From the NCBI GenBank assembly GCA_937975855.1, contig CALJTT010000019.1, positions 1 through 42,692 on the forward strand: 42,692 bases of DNA, read 5' to 3'. A program made the translations under genes and the position numbers. Position 1 is the first letter of the stretch. Each line of letters starts with the position of its first letter. This DNA comes from Minisyncoccota bacterium. GTDB taxonomy: Bacteria; Patescibacteriota; Minisyncoccia; Phycocordibacterales; UBA918. The notes under the pieces were generated by a model. That model saw only the letters and a list, made by a program, of their open reading frames with translations, made no database searches and was not told the DNA's origin. This document shows positions 10,701-19,555 of the stretch, piece by piece.

Positions 10701-13700
10701 TCCAACCCAAGTTCCCAGGTGACGATCGTCGGAGCCAGTGTGGGGCCAGGAAGTGTTGTTAGCCCAGCTGGCAGTACGGTGATAAACGCGCCGGCTTTGT
10801 CCCAGGTCAATTATCATTGGCGTACTGATGGTGCAAATGAATCTACTGCGCCGTCTGCCTCGGGCGGGGTGGAAAATACAGGGATCATCGACGTGTTCCA
10901 GGGTACAAATCGACGACTGCGAGTATCTGTCGCCAACGATGGTAGCGCTACAAAGAGCGCTGCCTCGCTTCGGCTCGAGTACGGTAGCAAAGTCACCACC
11001 TGTGCCAACGTTGGAGTTTGGCAACGGGTCGACGATGGTGTTGCTTTTGAAATGGCCTCGACTTCACAGTTGGTCGATGGCAGCGACACAACCAACATTG
11101 CCGTGTCTGGTGGTGGAGTCACTGACTCTGCCGGGACGTTCCTGAGTCCTAACGGTGCTCAGGAAGAGCTGTCTGACCAAGCGGCCTCGTTTGCGCTTTC
11201 CACCACGGAGTTCGTAGAATTGGAATATGCGATTCAGGCGACCGACGCGTCGAGCTTTGGGGCCACGTATTGTTTCCGGTTGACAGACGCTGGTCAGGCG
11301 TTTGGCACGTATGTTAACTATCCTGAATTGACTGTGCAGGAACGGCAGGACTTCTTTGTGCAACGAGGTATAGAAACTGTCAGTGGCACCGGACTGACTT
11401 TGACGGCTGGGATTGACTACACGGCACCCGCTAGTACTGATTCTGCCTTTGTACGCATCACAAACACGCAGCTGACCGGCGCCGGTAGTGACACACTGGG
11501 TGCGACCCAGAACGCAGATGATCTGTATGCCTATATTACTGGCCCGGTTGATTTGACTACCGGATTCACAATCACCAGACCACCAACCGCGGCTGACAAT
11601 ACTCGCGTTTCGTGGGAAATTGTTGAATTTATTGGGATTGCCGGCAGCGATAACGAGTTCATCGTACGTGACGCTGACGAGGTTATTTATGGAGGCGCCA
11701 GCTTGACAGCCTCGGGGTCGACTGTCCCTGGTGTGGTCAATGACGCTGATGTAGTGGTGTTTATTACTGGTCAGTACAATCCAGATGCGGCAAACAAAAA
11801 CTTTAACACCGGTATGTCGATTTCCAGCTGGAACGCAGCAACTGACGTGCCGGTTTTCGACCGAGGTGATGCCGATGGAGTGGCTGCCGGGGTAAGTTAT
11901 GCCGTGGTTGAGTTCACCGGCGCAAACTGGAACGTGCAGCGAGTAGAACATACATACACAGCTGCTGGAACCGTCGAGACCGAAACTATCTCTGCGGTCA
12001 ACGCTTTGACGCGCACCTTTTTGCATACACAAAAATTAGCTGGTGACGAGCTTGATAACGTTGATGAAAACGGTCACGAGGTGTGGCTGTCGAGCATCGG
12101 TGCTGTTTCGTTTTTGCTTGAGCCGGGGTCGAGTGTGCCGGCCGATCAGCGTTCGGTGGCCTGGGTGATTGAGAATACCCAGCTGGGGGCTGGAGCGCTC
12201 AAGGTGTACCGGACGGCTGACACTATCTTGGCGACCAACGTGCAGCCGACGTCATATCTTTATCCGATCGGTGCTACTGTCAGTCCTTCTAATGCGTCTA
12301 TTTGGGCAAACAACCGCAGTAGCGGTTCAGGCAACGCTCACCCTCGAGGTATTTTAGGAGCGCGGATTTTTGACGAAACGCAGTTTGAGCTGTGGAAGAG
12401 TGATGAGCGCGAAGATCAGTCTTTCCGGGTTGAGGTAGTGGAGTGGCCAGTAGCAGAAACGTCAATCCGGCAAACTCACTTTAGGCTTTACGTTGACAAC
12501 GACACGCTGACACCAACGGATCCATGGCCACCGGGGCCGAGTGACCTGGGCGAGAATACAGCCATGACCGACCTGGACGAGCCGTTAGGTCTAGGCGAGC
12601 GAACGCGTATTCGTACCGGATTGTTCATTAACAACGCATCTTTGATTGCCGAGAGCGCGTCGTTCAAGTTGCAATATGGCCGAAGAGTCACAACTTGTTC
12701 AGCAGTATCTGTATGGGGCGATGTCGGATCGCCTGGCAGTTCCGCTATATGGCGTGGCTTTGATGCGTCGCCGGCAGACAATGCTACTTTGCCTAGTGGG
12801 CTGTTGTCTGTGACCAATGAGCTGGGTACCTATGAAGAAGATTCACCATCGGCGTCGAACCCCGCAACGGTTGAAATTGGTGACTATGTCGAGTATGACT
12901 GGAATGTCGAGCACAACGCGGCCTTCCAAAAAAGCAGTTATTGTTTCCGTATGGTGCACAGCGACGGTGAGGAGATTGACGGTTACGACATTTACCCCAT
13001 TATTCGGACCACTGGTTACACGCCTGTGATTGTGAATTGGCGCTGGTACGACGATGAAACAAACGCAACTCCAGCAACTGCTTTGGCAGCCGAACAAACT
13101 GCTCCCGTTGATATTGTTGCAAGTAATACTGTAAAGCTGCGTGTCGCCGTCACCGAAGTCGAGGGTGCACCAGGAGAAGATATAAAATTCAACCTCGAGT
13201 ACTCACAGTGGTCGGATTTCCGTGACGGAGGAACTACGCTAACGTCCACTACTTCTTGTGTTGGTTTGACCCGGACTTGGTGTTACCAAGACGGCGCCGG
13301 GATCGACAACCAAACGTTAGATTCAACTGTCCTGTCAGGCGTTGATGCGTGTGTCAGTGGCGTAGGCGATGGCTGTGGTACGCACAACGAGGCAGAAAGT
13401 TTGATCGGCTTTTACCAACAGCCTGTTTTTACAACTTCTGAACACGAGTTCACTTTGCTACACAATAGCGTCGGGTTTGATCAGGTTTATTATTTCCGAA
13501 TGGTAGACGCCACCAACGGTGTTCCTCTGGTTGCGTCTACTAGCTATCCAAGTCTTACCACCGAGGGTGCCGCTTTGACCTTTTCGATCAGCGGATTGAA
13601 CGCCGGTTCTGTTTACGAGGGTGTTACTCTCGACTCGACAACCACTGCCACAGACGTTGGGTTTGGAACATTACCGTTCAATAGTCAGGTTGAGGCCGGG

Positions 13701-14093
13701 CAGCGACTGACTGTTTATACAAATGGTACAGAGGGGTATCGCGTGTATCTGCAGGCAGATCAACAGCTGACCAGCCAAAATGGCGAGGAACTAAACTCCG
13801 TCACCGGAACAAACGCCGTGCCGTCAGATTGGAACACTGGCTGTGTCGGCGCGGCCAGTAGTTGCTTCGGGTATCACGTAGGGGACAATATTCTGTACGA
13901 CGGTTCGGTCCGGTTTGCGCTGGACGATTCGTACGCGGCCCTCAACACCACAACACCAGTGGAGGTAATGGCCAGTGGAGTTCCGGTAACATTTGATACA
14001 AGTGAGATCATCTACCGTACAGAGGTCAGCGAATCTCAACCAGCGGGAGACTACATAACAACCCTTCGTTATATTGTGGTTCCGGTGTTCTAG
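7743..14093 (+). CDS. Giant (2116 aa) secreted repeat-rich surface protein
   Basis: Hydrophobic N-terminus; low charge, Ser/Thr/Gly-rich; at least four divergent copies of an HWR...Cys...YCFR module; C-terminus ends PAGDYITTLRYIVVPVF. Confidence 0.85.
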   Translation: MRLLMGTTSQRKLRSYCSFWLVLTILMIDCFALLEHGIWRASETQAATGDFSVFREATGTEVIAGAGNDVTWDTTVSANANIALQVNTSDIDLADGGKYLVLYNAWTEQGGEGGANRRSLNSYLTVNGTASAYGWGAGYFRDSESDLTAYNSGAAILDVTAGDDVAVVLDRTDSNAGGGTAIRPGTNGVSILKLDDTLDYLRVNQSTNSADISGNTAFTATTFDTADEVDTDSFGFTAGGSAVTLKGAIDQMFIVTFNVRLDSGSTNRQNYEARLLLGGGEVDGTRTTTYWAGSNGTQSGTLQYVGIVKKTSASDQTLTLDVRRESSTSGTTNIVGGETAMALVAIPETAEVLSVTNNGTQALTSAQSAFNWNQQIATAPTYFTHDTVTNNNQVSVAQDGDYLFFGSTYTSRTSGKGRDVPRIEWVLDSTVQSYGGHGAYNRGSQGGTAYTAGGASALLFPGMTTGEVVELYHSDETTGTPDASFAANRVALQGVEVSTLVPPVVTVDVNVSMNGAQIATTAPAMADLVVSEQLAIVENSLARNVTSVRFTEAGTVDATTGLDNIRLFYELDTTFPYDCLSESYSGAEAQFGASSTFSGANGTVVFSDSVSISPTQAFCGYVVADVTDSAIDSETIDLYMADPSLDVVLTGSPSIDPVIPIGTTLTTVVDTELTQTHYHWRNDDGNEAAATSASGGAEDTAVNDLSVGLTRRLRVAITAPGSGFGVEQFRLEYSEKVNSCADVSAWTDVGDVGGAWDMSDSTFLAEGANTTNVSVAIGGVSDSALTFLSTNGGVRDASSETDPLNVSAGDLVELEYSVEPTASAVGGVGYCFRVTDAGAALRQYDVYPEAALLAGIVVDGVGNFAATAVSGTDDAYIGGSFSAVNNSGSFTVTEVIVTETGTVDAAAYLGNPRLFYESDTSAPLDCASESYSGTESQAAGSAFLDANGTTTFTLSSPISVTEAFCAYVVVDISSTTPDGETVAFEISNPSSQVTIVGASVGPGSVVSPAGSTVINAPALSQVNYHWRTDGANESTAPSASGGVENTGIIDVFQGTNRRLRVSVANDGSATKSAASLRLEYGSKVTTCANVGVWQRVDDGVAFEMASTSQLVDGSDTTNIAVSGGGVTDSAGTFLSPNGAQEELSDQAASFALSTTEFVELEYAIQATDASSFGATYCFRLTDAGQAFGTYVNYPELTVQERQDFFVQRGIETVSGTGLTLTAGIDYTAPASTDSAFVRITNTQLTGAGSDTLGATQNADDLYAYITGPVDLTTGFTITRPPTAADNTRVSWEIVEFIGIAGSDNEFIVRDADEVIYGGASLTASGSTVPGVVNDADVVVFITGQYNPDAANKNFNTGMSISSWNAATDVPVFDRGDADGVAAGVSYAVVEFTGANWNVQRVEHTYTAAGTVETETISAVNALTRTFLHTQKLAGDELDNVDENGHEVWLSSIGAVSFLLEPGSSVPADQRSVAWVIENTQLGAGALKVYRTADTILATNVQPTSYLYPIGATVSPSNASIWANNRSSGSGNAHPRGILGARIFDETQFELWKSDEREDQSFRVEVVEWPVAETSIRQTHFRLYVDNDTLTPTDPWPPGPSDLGENTAMTDLDEPLGLGERTRIRTGLFINNASLIAESASFKLQYGRRVTTCSAVSVWGDVGSPGSSAIWRGFDASPADNATLPSGLLSVTNELGTYEEDSPSASNPATVEIGDYVEYDWNVEHNAAFQKSSYCFRMVHSDGEEIDGYDIYPIIRTTGYTPVIVNWRWYDDETNATPATALAAEQTAPVDIVASNTVKLRVAVTEVEGAPGEDIKFNLEYSQWSDFRDGGTTLTSTTSCVGLTRTWCYQDGAGIDNQTLDSTVLSGVDACVSGVGDGCGTHNEAESLIGFYQQPVFTTSEHEFTLLHNSVGFDQVYYFRMVDATNGVPLVASTSYPSLTTEGAALTFSISGLNAGSVYEGVTLDSTTTATDVGFGTLPFNSQVEAGQRLTVYTNGTEGYRVYLQADQQLTSQNGEELNSVTGTNAVPSDWNTGCVGAASSCFGYHVGDNILYDGSVRFALDDSYAALNTTTPVEVMASGVPVTFDTSEIIYRTEVSESQPAGDYITTLRYIVVPVF

Positions 14094-14353
14094 ATATTTT
14101 TCCGAGGCTTGTTCTCGTACACTTTTGGTTTCGGTAAACGTTTGTAGTCCCACTGTTTGGTCGTCTCTCCTTTGGTGTTTATGAGGCTGACACGACTGGG
14201 TCGATTGGCGGCGGCTACCTTTTTTGTGTGTTCCATAGCATCTTGGAAATCGTCCTTAGAAAACTTCTGCAACAGCCGCTCGCCCAAAAGCGTCACTCGA
14301 ACCAAATGTATCGAGGCAAACTCTCTATCTGAACGCAAACGGTATTTGGTCAT
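14090..14353 (-). CDS. Hypothetical protein (87 aa)
   Basis: ORF MTKYRLRSDREFASIHLVRVTLLGERLLQKF..., convergent with the giant gene by a 4-nt overlap. Confidence 0.55.
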   Translation of the reverse strand: MTKYRLRSDREFASIHLVRVTLLGERLLQKFSKDDFQDAMEHTKKVAAANRPSRVSLINTKGETTKQWDYKRLPKPKVYENKPRKNI

Positions 14354-14532
14354 ATCGACAATGTATCACAACTTATCTGTTGTAACTTGGGAGAAAAAAT
14401 GTAAAATAGCTCGTACTTGCCTTATCGAGGTAAGAGAGTGTTGGAAGCAATTCCTCCATTCCGGCTGTATGCATTCGCATACGCCGTTCATTCGGAGATC
14501 TAATGTAAGTAAACTTCCATTATTCTCCTCAT

Positions 14533-14605
14533 TCCGGCGTAGCTCAGCTGGTAGAGCAGTTGACTGTTAATCAATTTGTCGCAGGTTCGAGTCCTGCCGC
14601 CGGAG
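14533..14605 (+). tRNA. tRNA-Asn(GTT), encoded CCA follows at 14606-14608
   Basis: Full cloverleaf by eye: TCCGGCG/CGCCGGA acceptor, GCTC/GAGC D-stem, GTTGA-CTGTTAA-TCAAT anticodon arm, GCAGG-TTCGAGT-CCTGC T-arm; 73 nt. Confidence 0.95.
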
Positions 14606-16123
14606 CCAGTTAGGACTATCAGATAGTTCTAGTACTAAATTGAAGGGAGAAGCTAGGGTAAAACCTAGCTTTTTTCCTTGTACGGTAGGGTTCTGAAGTA
14701 GGTAATTCAAAAATGCACGTTTTGAGGAAGCTTCAGAACTATTTTCAAAGATGGTCTTTGCTCTTCGTGCTACAGATATGACTGTAGCAACTGTTGTTTG
14801 GTAGTTGCTGTCTGCCTTGTTGTGTTCTGCCATCTCAATTTCAAGTGTCTGGATTTGGTCTTGGTACTCTTGATGCTTTTTGTCATAGATGTCCTTAGTA
14901 ATACTCTGGTCTAAAAATGCATCTAGCAAACGGTCCGATTTAGCTTTTAGTTTATCGTAGTCAGCTCGTATACGATTTATCTGAGCTTTATGAAAAACAA
15001 CCTCAGCTTCTGTGTTTTTTCGTAACTCATCAACTAAATCATTCTGCACTTCTTCAGTAATGCTTTCAAAGCGTTCCAGAACGTCATATACGGGCTTCAG
15101 AAGGTCTTTCTCTGGTACGTATATCCTTTTACATATCTTCTTTGCATTAGAGCAGGAATAGTACGTATAGGTCTTACCGCTTGGTTTAACTTTTGTTTCT
15201 CCACTGATGGTGCATCCACAGTTTTCGCACTTCAAAAGACCTTTAAAAATAAAGTCTTTGGACAGAGCTTTGTTTGGTTTTCTTTTCCTGCCAGCACAAA
15301 TTTCCTGACATCTATCAAACAGTTCTTTAGTGATCAGCTTTGGATACCTGTGTGGGTATGGACCATACTTTTTTGATACCGCTACTCCATAGTAAAAGCT
15401 ATCTTTAATGATGTAATCAATATTACTCCTTGATATAACGCCTCCCTTAAGGCTTCTTAATCCGAGTTTTGTAATTTCCTGTCGGGCGGTTTCAAGTGAA
15501 TGGTTACCTGTCGCGTACAGCTCAAATAGCTTTTGGATTAAGTGTCCACGATCTGGGTCAATGATAATATCTTTTCGCAAACGTTTATGTTCGTCTAAGG
15601 CTATGTTTAGGTAACCAAGCCTTACAGTACCTGTCCATTCTCCATTACGACGCTTCTGTTCAAACGCTCTTTTAACATTGTCTCCAATAGCATCTGAATA
15701 GTATTTAGCTAAACCTAAACTCATTCCAAATTGAAACTTTTCAACCGCTGACATCTGATTATTGATAACCTGTCCATCAGATACAAAATGTAGTTCAATT
15801 TCATCAGCTAGTGCCATCTCGTATAAAGTACCAACTCGCTTATCGAAAACGCTACGAGAAAGACGGTCAACTTTATCAAAGCAAACCGCGACCTTTTCTT
15901 TTTTAGCTAGCTTTTGAACAAATTCAAGAAGCTTATCAAACTCATCTCTTTTAGATTTGTAGGCACTTTCATCAAAGCTAAAGGTAGTTGGAACTTCTTC
16001 AAGGTCATTTCGTTTACAGTATTCTGAAATACGTTCTATTTGAGCAGGCAATGAGTTACCAGCATCTTTTTGTTCTTCTGTTGAAACTCTGGATACATTG
16101 ATTGCTTTCATATTAGTACTCAA
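14567..16123 (-). CDS. Large serine recombinase (element 1); 3' end antisense to tRNA-Asn
   Basis: NVSRVSTEEQKDAGNSLPAQI, VAVCFDKVDRLSR, zinc-ribbon CENCGCTISG...YYSCSNAKKICKR; C-terminus NWLRRQDSNLRQID is encoded on the strand opposite the tRNA 3' half. Confidence 0.93.
   Translation of the reverse strand: MSTNMKAINVSRVSTEEQKDAGNSLPAQIERISEYCKRNDLEEVPTTFSFDESAYKSKRDEFDKLLEFVQKLAKKEKVAVCFDKVDRLSRSVFDKRVGTLYEMALADEIELHFVSDGQVINNQMSAVEKFQFGMSLGLAKYYSDAIGDNVKRAFEQKRRNGEWTGTVRLGYLNIALDEHKRLRKDIIIDPDRGHLIQKLFELYATGNHSLETARQEITKLGLRSLKGGVISRSNIDYIIKDSFYYGVAVSKKYGPYPHRYPKLITKELFDRCQEICAGRKRKPNKALSKDFIFKGLLKCENCGCTISGETKVKPSGKTYTYYSCSNAKKICKRIYVPEKDLLKPVYDVLERFESITEEVQNDLVDELRKNTEAEVVFHKAQINRIRADYDKLKAKSDRLLDAFLDQSITKDIYDKKHQEYQDQIQTLEIEMAEHNKADSNYQTTVATVISVARRAKTIFENSSEASSKRAFLNYLLQNPTVQGKKLGFTLASPFNLVLELSDSPNWLRRQDSNLRQID
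14650..14675 (+). terminator. Intrinsic terminator for tRNA-Asn, lying inside the antisense recombinase CDS
   Basis: AAGCTAGG-GTAAAA-CCTAGCTT followed by TTTT: 8-bp perfect stem plus T tract, 45 nt after the tRNA. Confidence 0.8.
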
Positions 16124-17081
16124 GTGCTTTTGTAATATTTTTTGTCATATGCCACATAACAACAGGGGCGACAGCATTACCAAGTGCACGATAATTCTTA
16201 CCTTTTCCATCCAGTAGTTTGAAGTTTTCAGGGAAAGATTGAATTCTCGCAACTTCTCTTGGTGTAAACATTCGGTACCTATCTTTTTCGAATAGCACAG
16301 GATCTGTACTGTTAAGACTCACTTTAGCTAAATGAGAAGTTACTGTATTGCAAGGCTCATTGATATTTTGGGCTCGTCCCTTGTTCATAGTTTTTGAGTT
16401 TTTTGATTTCTTCATTCCCTCAACCGCTCTTTCACTAAAATAATATTTTTCGTCGATTTCGTCTTCAAGAATATCTTTTATTGGAGTAAGGTTTTCTTTC
16501 AGAGTCCCTGTCGGAAAAGAGAAATTTTCAGAAGCCTTCTTGTCTCTAAAGCCAACTATGAATACACGTTCTCGTTTTTGGGGTACACCAAAGTGAGATG
16601 CATTCATAACTTGATAAGATACGTGGTACCCAGCATTTTCAAACTCCTGCAGTATTAAGGGAAAGGTCTCGCCTTTATTTGCTGAGAGTAAACCTTTTAC
16701 ATTTTCAGCGACAAAAGCTTTCGGTTTTTTGTCCTTCAGTACTCTACACATTTCAAAAAAAAGTTTCCCTTTTTCATCATCGTAACCAAGCCTTTTAGGA
16801 TTTTGAGCTACTACAGAAAAAGACTGACAGGGGAACCCTCCAGTTAATATATCGTGATCAGGAACATCTGAAGAAGCGATATCTCTAATGTCTGCCTGTA
16901 AACACTTGTTTTTAAAGTTTAGGTTGTAAATTTCGCAAACATCCTTATCGAAATCCGTCGCAAATACTGTTTGTGTCTTTAGTCTCGTGTATTTTTTACC
17001 CAGAAATTCAAATCCTCCTTCAGTGCCTAAATCCATTCCACCACAACCAGAAAAAAAAGAAGCTATTTTATAAGTACTCAT
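16113..17081 (-). CDS. DNA (cytosine-5) methyltransferase (R-M cassette)
   Basis: FFSGCGGMDLG, GGFPCQSFSV, FVAENVKGLL, RERVFIVGF, RALGNAVAP motifs. Confidence 0.93.
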   Translation of the reverse strand: MSTYKIASFFSGCGGMDLGTEGGFEFLGKKYTRLKTQTVFATDFDKDVCEIYNLNFKNKCLQADIRDIASSDVPDHDILTGGFPCQSFSVVAQNPKRLGYDDEKGKLFFEMCRVLKDKKPKAFVAENVKGLLSANKGETFPLILQEFENAGYHVSYQVMNASHFGVPQKRERVFIVGFRDKKASENFSFPTGTLKENLTPIKDILEDEIDEKYYFSERAVEGMKKSKNSKTMNKGRAQNINEPCNTVTSHLAKVSLNSTDPVLFEKDRYRMFTPREVARIQSFPENFKLLDGKGKNYRALGNAVAPVVMWHMTKNITKALEY

Positions 17082-17084
17082 ATT

Positions 17085-18500
17085 CTATATAGCTAAATGT
17101 TCCCAGTAACCCGACTTATCAGAGTACCGAATACTTGCACCATCCCTGGGTGTCATATCTAGTAAATCAGACTTATATTTTCCTACTGGATCGTCAATTA
17201 TAAACAACTTAACTCCACTTGATGAAATCATAAGTCGGTACACGTAGTAGCTTGCTCTTGATGTGTTTGCAGAACTCCACTCACTTGGTGTCATTTGAAA
17301 GGAACGAGAAGCAAGCTTGCCTCTACTAATTGTGGTTTTTACTTCAATGTATCGCCTGATGTCACCTTCACCGTGGTAAGAACTAATGTCGTATCCGACC
17401 GCAAACGTTTCAGGTATTTTTTTGATTAGGTGGAGGAGGTCTTCTCTGTCTAAGGAGGTGAGTCTTGCTTTCTCGTGTTCAATAACTATTGACTCTCCAA
17501 CGTCACCAATCTCTTTAGTTTTTATACCCTTATCTGACTCGATCTTAGTTTGAAGCGTTTCAAGTATAGACTTCAAGAAATCCATATCACCTCCGTCTTC
17601 TGCTTCTTCAAGAATAGATAAGATGTTAGCCTTAAATATAGACGTGTCTAATTGGTCGTTAACATACTTGAACCACTGAGGCTGAGTGTCTGTAACCTGT
17701 TTTAAGCTTGCGATTGTATCGGCTTCGTAGAGTGCTTCATAGGGAGGGAAGCAAGTGTTAAGGGAGTTTATGTAGGCCTGAATAGTTTCAAAGTTTACTG
17801 TATTTGGGTAGTACTGATAGTTTGGGCGTAGGGTTACCAGGTCTGCAAGTTCCATATAATCAAGAATATCGCCTGCATATCTTACAACATCCCCAGACTG
17901 GTCAAATTCAATTTTTTCATCCCGTAAGCTAATTATTAACTTTGCGGTCTCAACGGGCGGTCTTTGGTCTCTTGTAACTCTAAGGTCATTGAATATGCAG
18001 TGTGTAGCTTCTGCCTTTGTCATACCAAACTTCTTTTCACCAAGGATTTTCTGACCTTCCATCATAACAGCCAGCATATATCCTGCTGGTTTAAATTTAA
18101 TGCCAGCTTGAATGTATTCAAAACTTTCGTTGGGTTTTAAGTGGCCTCCTGGATATTGAAAATAATATAGAAAATATCTAAAAAACTCGACCAAGTCTTC
18201 TGACTCGGACAACTTTACCGCCAATCTAGAGGGTTTTGCGATATCCTTGTCGTATTCTACGAGACCAAATAAGGCTGAAATCTCAGTTCTCCAATTATTT
18301 ATTGTTTTTATCTTTTTTGACCCATTTTCTGGGTACTGAGCGATAATATTATTTAGCTTTTCGCTGAACGTTTTAGGGTCAGACGCTTCAAGTCTGGCAA
18401 TTTCGTTTGCCATAAAAAACAGAACGTTTTCAACATCGTTTTTAAAGCGAGGTCTTATGTGGTGAATTCTGAAAAAATGTTCGTCAGGTGTTTTATACAT
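17085..18500 (-). CDS. Putative restriction endonuclease with C-terminal DUF3883/PD-(D/E)XK-like domain
   Basis: 471 aa; C-terminus GYDISSYHGEGDIRRYIEVKTTISRG...FQMTPSEWSSA...YYVYRLM fits the GYD-x(n)-EVK nuclease-like pattern; lies between two m5C methyltransferases. Confidence 0.7.
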   Translation of the reverse strand: MYKTPDEHFFRIHHIRPRFKNDVENVLFFMANEIARLEASDPKTFSEKLNNIIAQYPENGSKKIKTINNWRTEISALFGLVEYDKDIAKPSRLAVKLSESEDLVEFFRYFLYYFQYPGGHLKPNESFEYIQAGIKFKPAGYMLAVMMEGQKILGEKKFGMTKAEATHCIFNDLRVTRDQRPPVETAKLIISLRDEKIEFDQSGDVVRYAGDILDYMELADLVTLRPNYQYYPNTVNFETIQAYINSLNTCFPPYEALYEADTIASLKQVTDTQPQWFKYVNDQLDTSIFKANILSILEEAEDGGDMDFLKSILETLQTKIESDKGIKTKEIGDVGESIVIEHEKARLTSLDREDLLHLIKKIPETFAVGYDISSYHGEGDIRRYIEVKTTISRGKLASRSFQMTPSEWSSANTSRASYYVYRLMISSSGVKLFIIDDPVGKYKSDLLDMTPRDGASIRYSDKSGYWEHLAI

Positions 18501-18505
18501 AAATA

Positions 18506-19555
18506 TTATGACAATTGCTTAAGTAAAGCCTGACCAATTTTCTCTGCTAATAACGGAGGTACAGCATTACCAACCTGTTTGTACTGACTCGTCTTTGAGC
18601 CAGTAAAGATAAACCCATCAGGGAAGGATTGAAGTCTTGCAGACTCTCGCACAGTTGGGACTCTGTTGAATTTGTAGTGAAAATGATGTCTGTGCCCAGT
18701 GTCAATAGTTGGACTTTGTTTCTTGCTATTAAACCTGGTCCAGGCAATGTTGACTCTTCTGGTATTTTGAAACTCTTTAGGTAAATCTTTATAGTTTCCA
18801 CCATCAGGGACCATTGATATCAAGTCAACAGTTTTCTGTTCGTGATTTGTAAGCTGATGGTTATGGATTTCAGATTTTGAACTCCTTGCCCAGTTCTGGA
18901 AAGAAGATTTTGCTTTTGTCTTAATTTTAAAACCGTCTTCTAAGTCCTTGTCGGGCAGATCAGATATTGCTTCGGCAACAGTCGTCTTGTCATTTGGTGT
19001 GGTCGGATCAGGAAAGGAAAACTCTTGTTTGCTTTTGAGACCGACGAAAACAACTCGACGTCTATTCTGGGGTACTCCATAATCTGAAGCAAGAAGGATT
19101 TTATATGTAACTTTATAACCCAGCTTTTGAAAATCATTGATTATATTATCTTTGATTTTACCCTGGTCCATTGAAACTAAATTAGGTACGTTCTCAAGGA
19201 CGAAAGCCGAAGGATTAAACTTTTTTACAATCTGAACAAATCCTTTATATAAATTGTTTCGAGGATCGTCTGGATTTCTATGCCCTGAAATTGAAAAGCC
19301 TTGGCACGGGGGACCACCAACAACCACATCAATATCCCCTAATTCTTTTTTTAACTCTTGCAAATTAGGGTTGCCTAGATCAACGTTAAATACTTTTGCA
19401 CCACTGTGATTTTTTTCAAATGTTGCCAATGCATCATTCCAATCATCTATACCAGCAACAATATCAAAGCCTGCCATCTCAAAACCGTATGACATACCGC
19501 CACAGCCAGAGAACAGGTCAAGAACTTTTGGTTTTTTACTTAGTTTTTTTGGCAT
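18506..19555 (-). CDS. DNA (cytosine-5) methyltransferase, second of the R-M cassette
   Basis: VLDLFSGCGGMSYGFEMAGF, VGGPPCQGFSISG, FVLENVPNL, RRRVVFVGL, QVGNAVPPLLAEKIG motifs. Confidence 0.94.
   Translation of the reverse strand: MPKKLSKKPKVLDLFSGCGGMSYGFEMAGFDIVAGIDDWNDALATFEKNHSGAKVFNVDLGNPNLQELKKELGDIDVVVGGPPCQGFSISGHRNPDDPRNNLYKGFVQIVKKFNPSAFVLENVPNLVSMDQGKIKDNIINDFQKLGYKVTYKILLASDYGVPQNRRRVVFVGLKSKQEFSFPDPTTPNDKTTVAEAISDLPDKDLEDGFKIKTKAKSSFQNWARSSKSEIHNHQLTNHEQKTVDLISMVPDGGNYKDLPKEFQNTRRVNIAWTRFNSKKQSPTIDTGHRHHFHYKFNRVPTVRESARLQSFPDGFIFTGSKTSQYKQVGNAVPPLLAEKIGQALLKQLS

Noticed and set aside
8138-13249. Many antisense ORFs within the giant surface-protein gene
   Set aside because: Long high-GC ORFs commonly generate open antisense frames; no protein motifs or start contexts support them.
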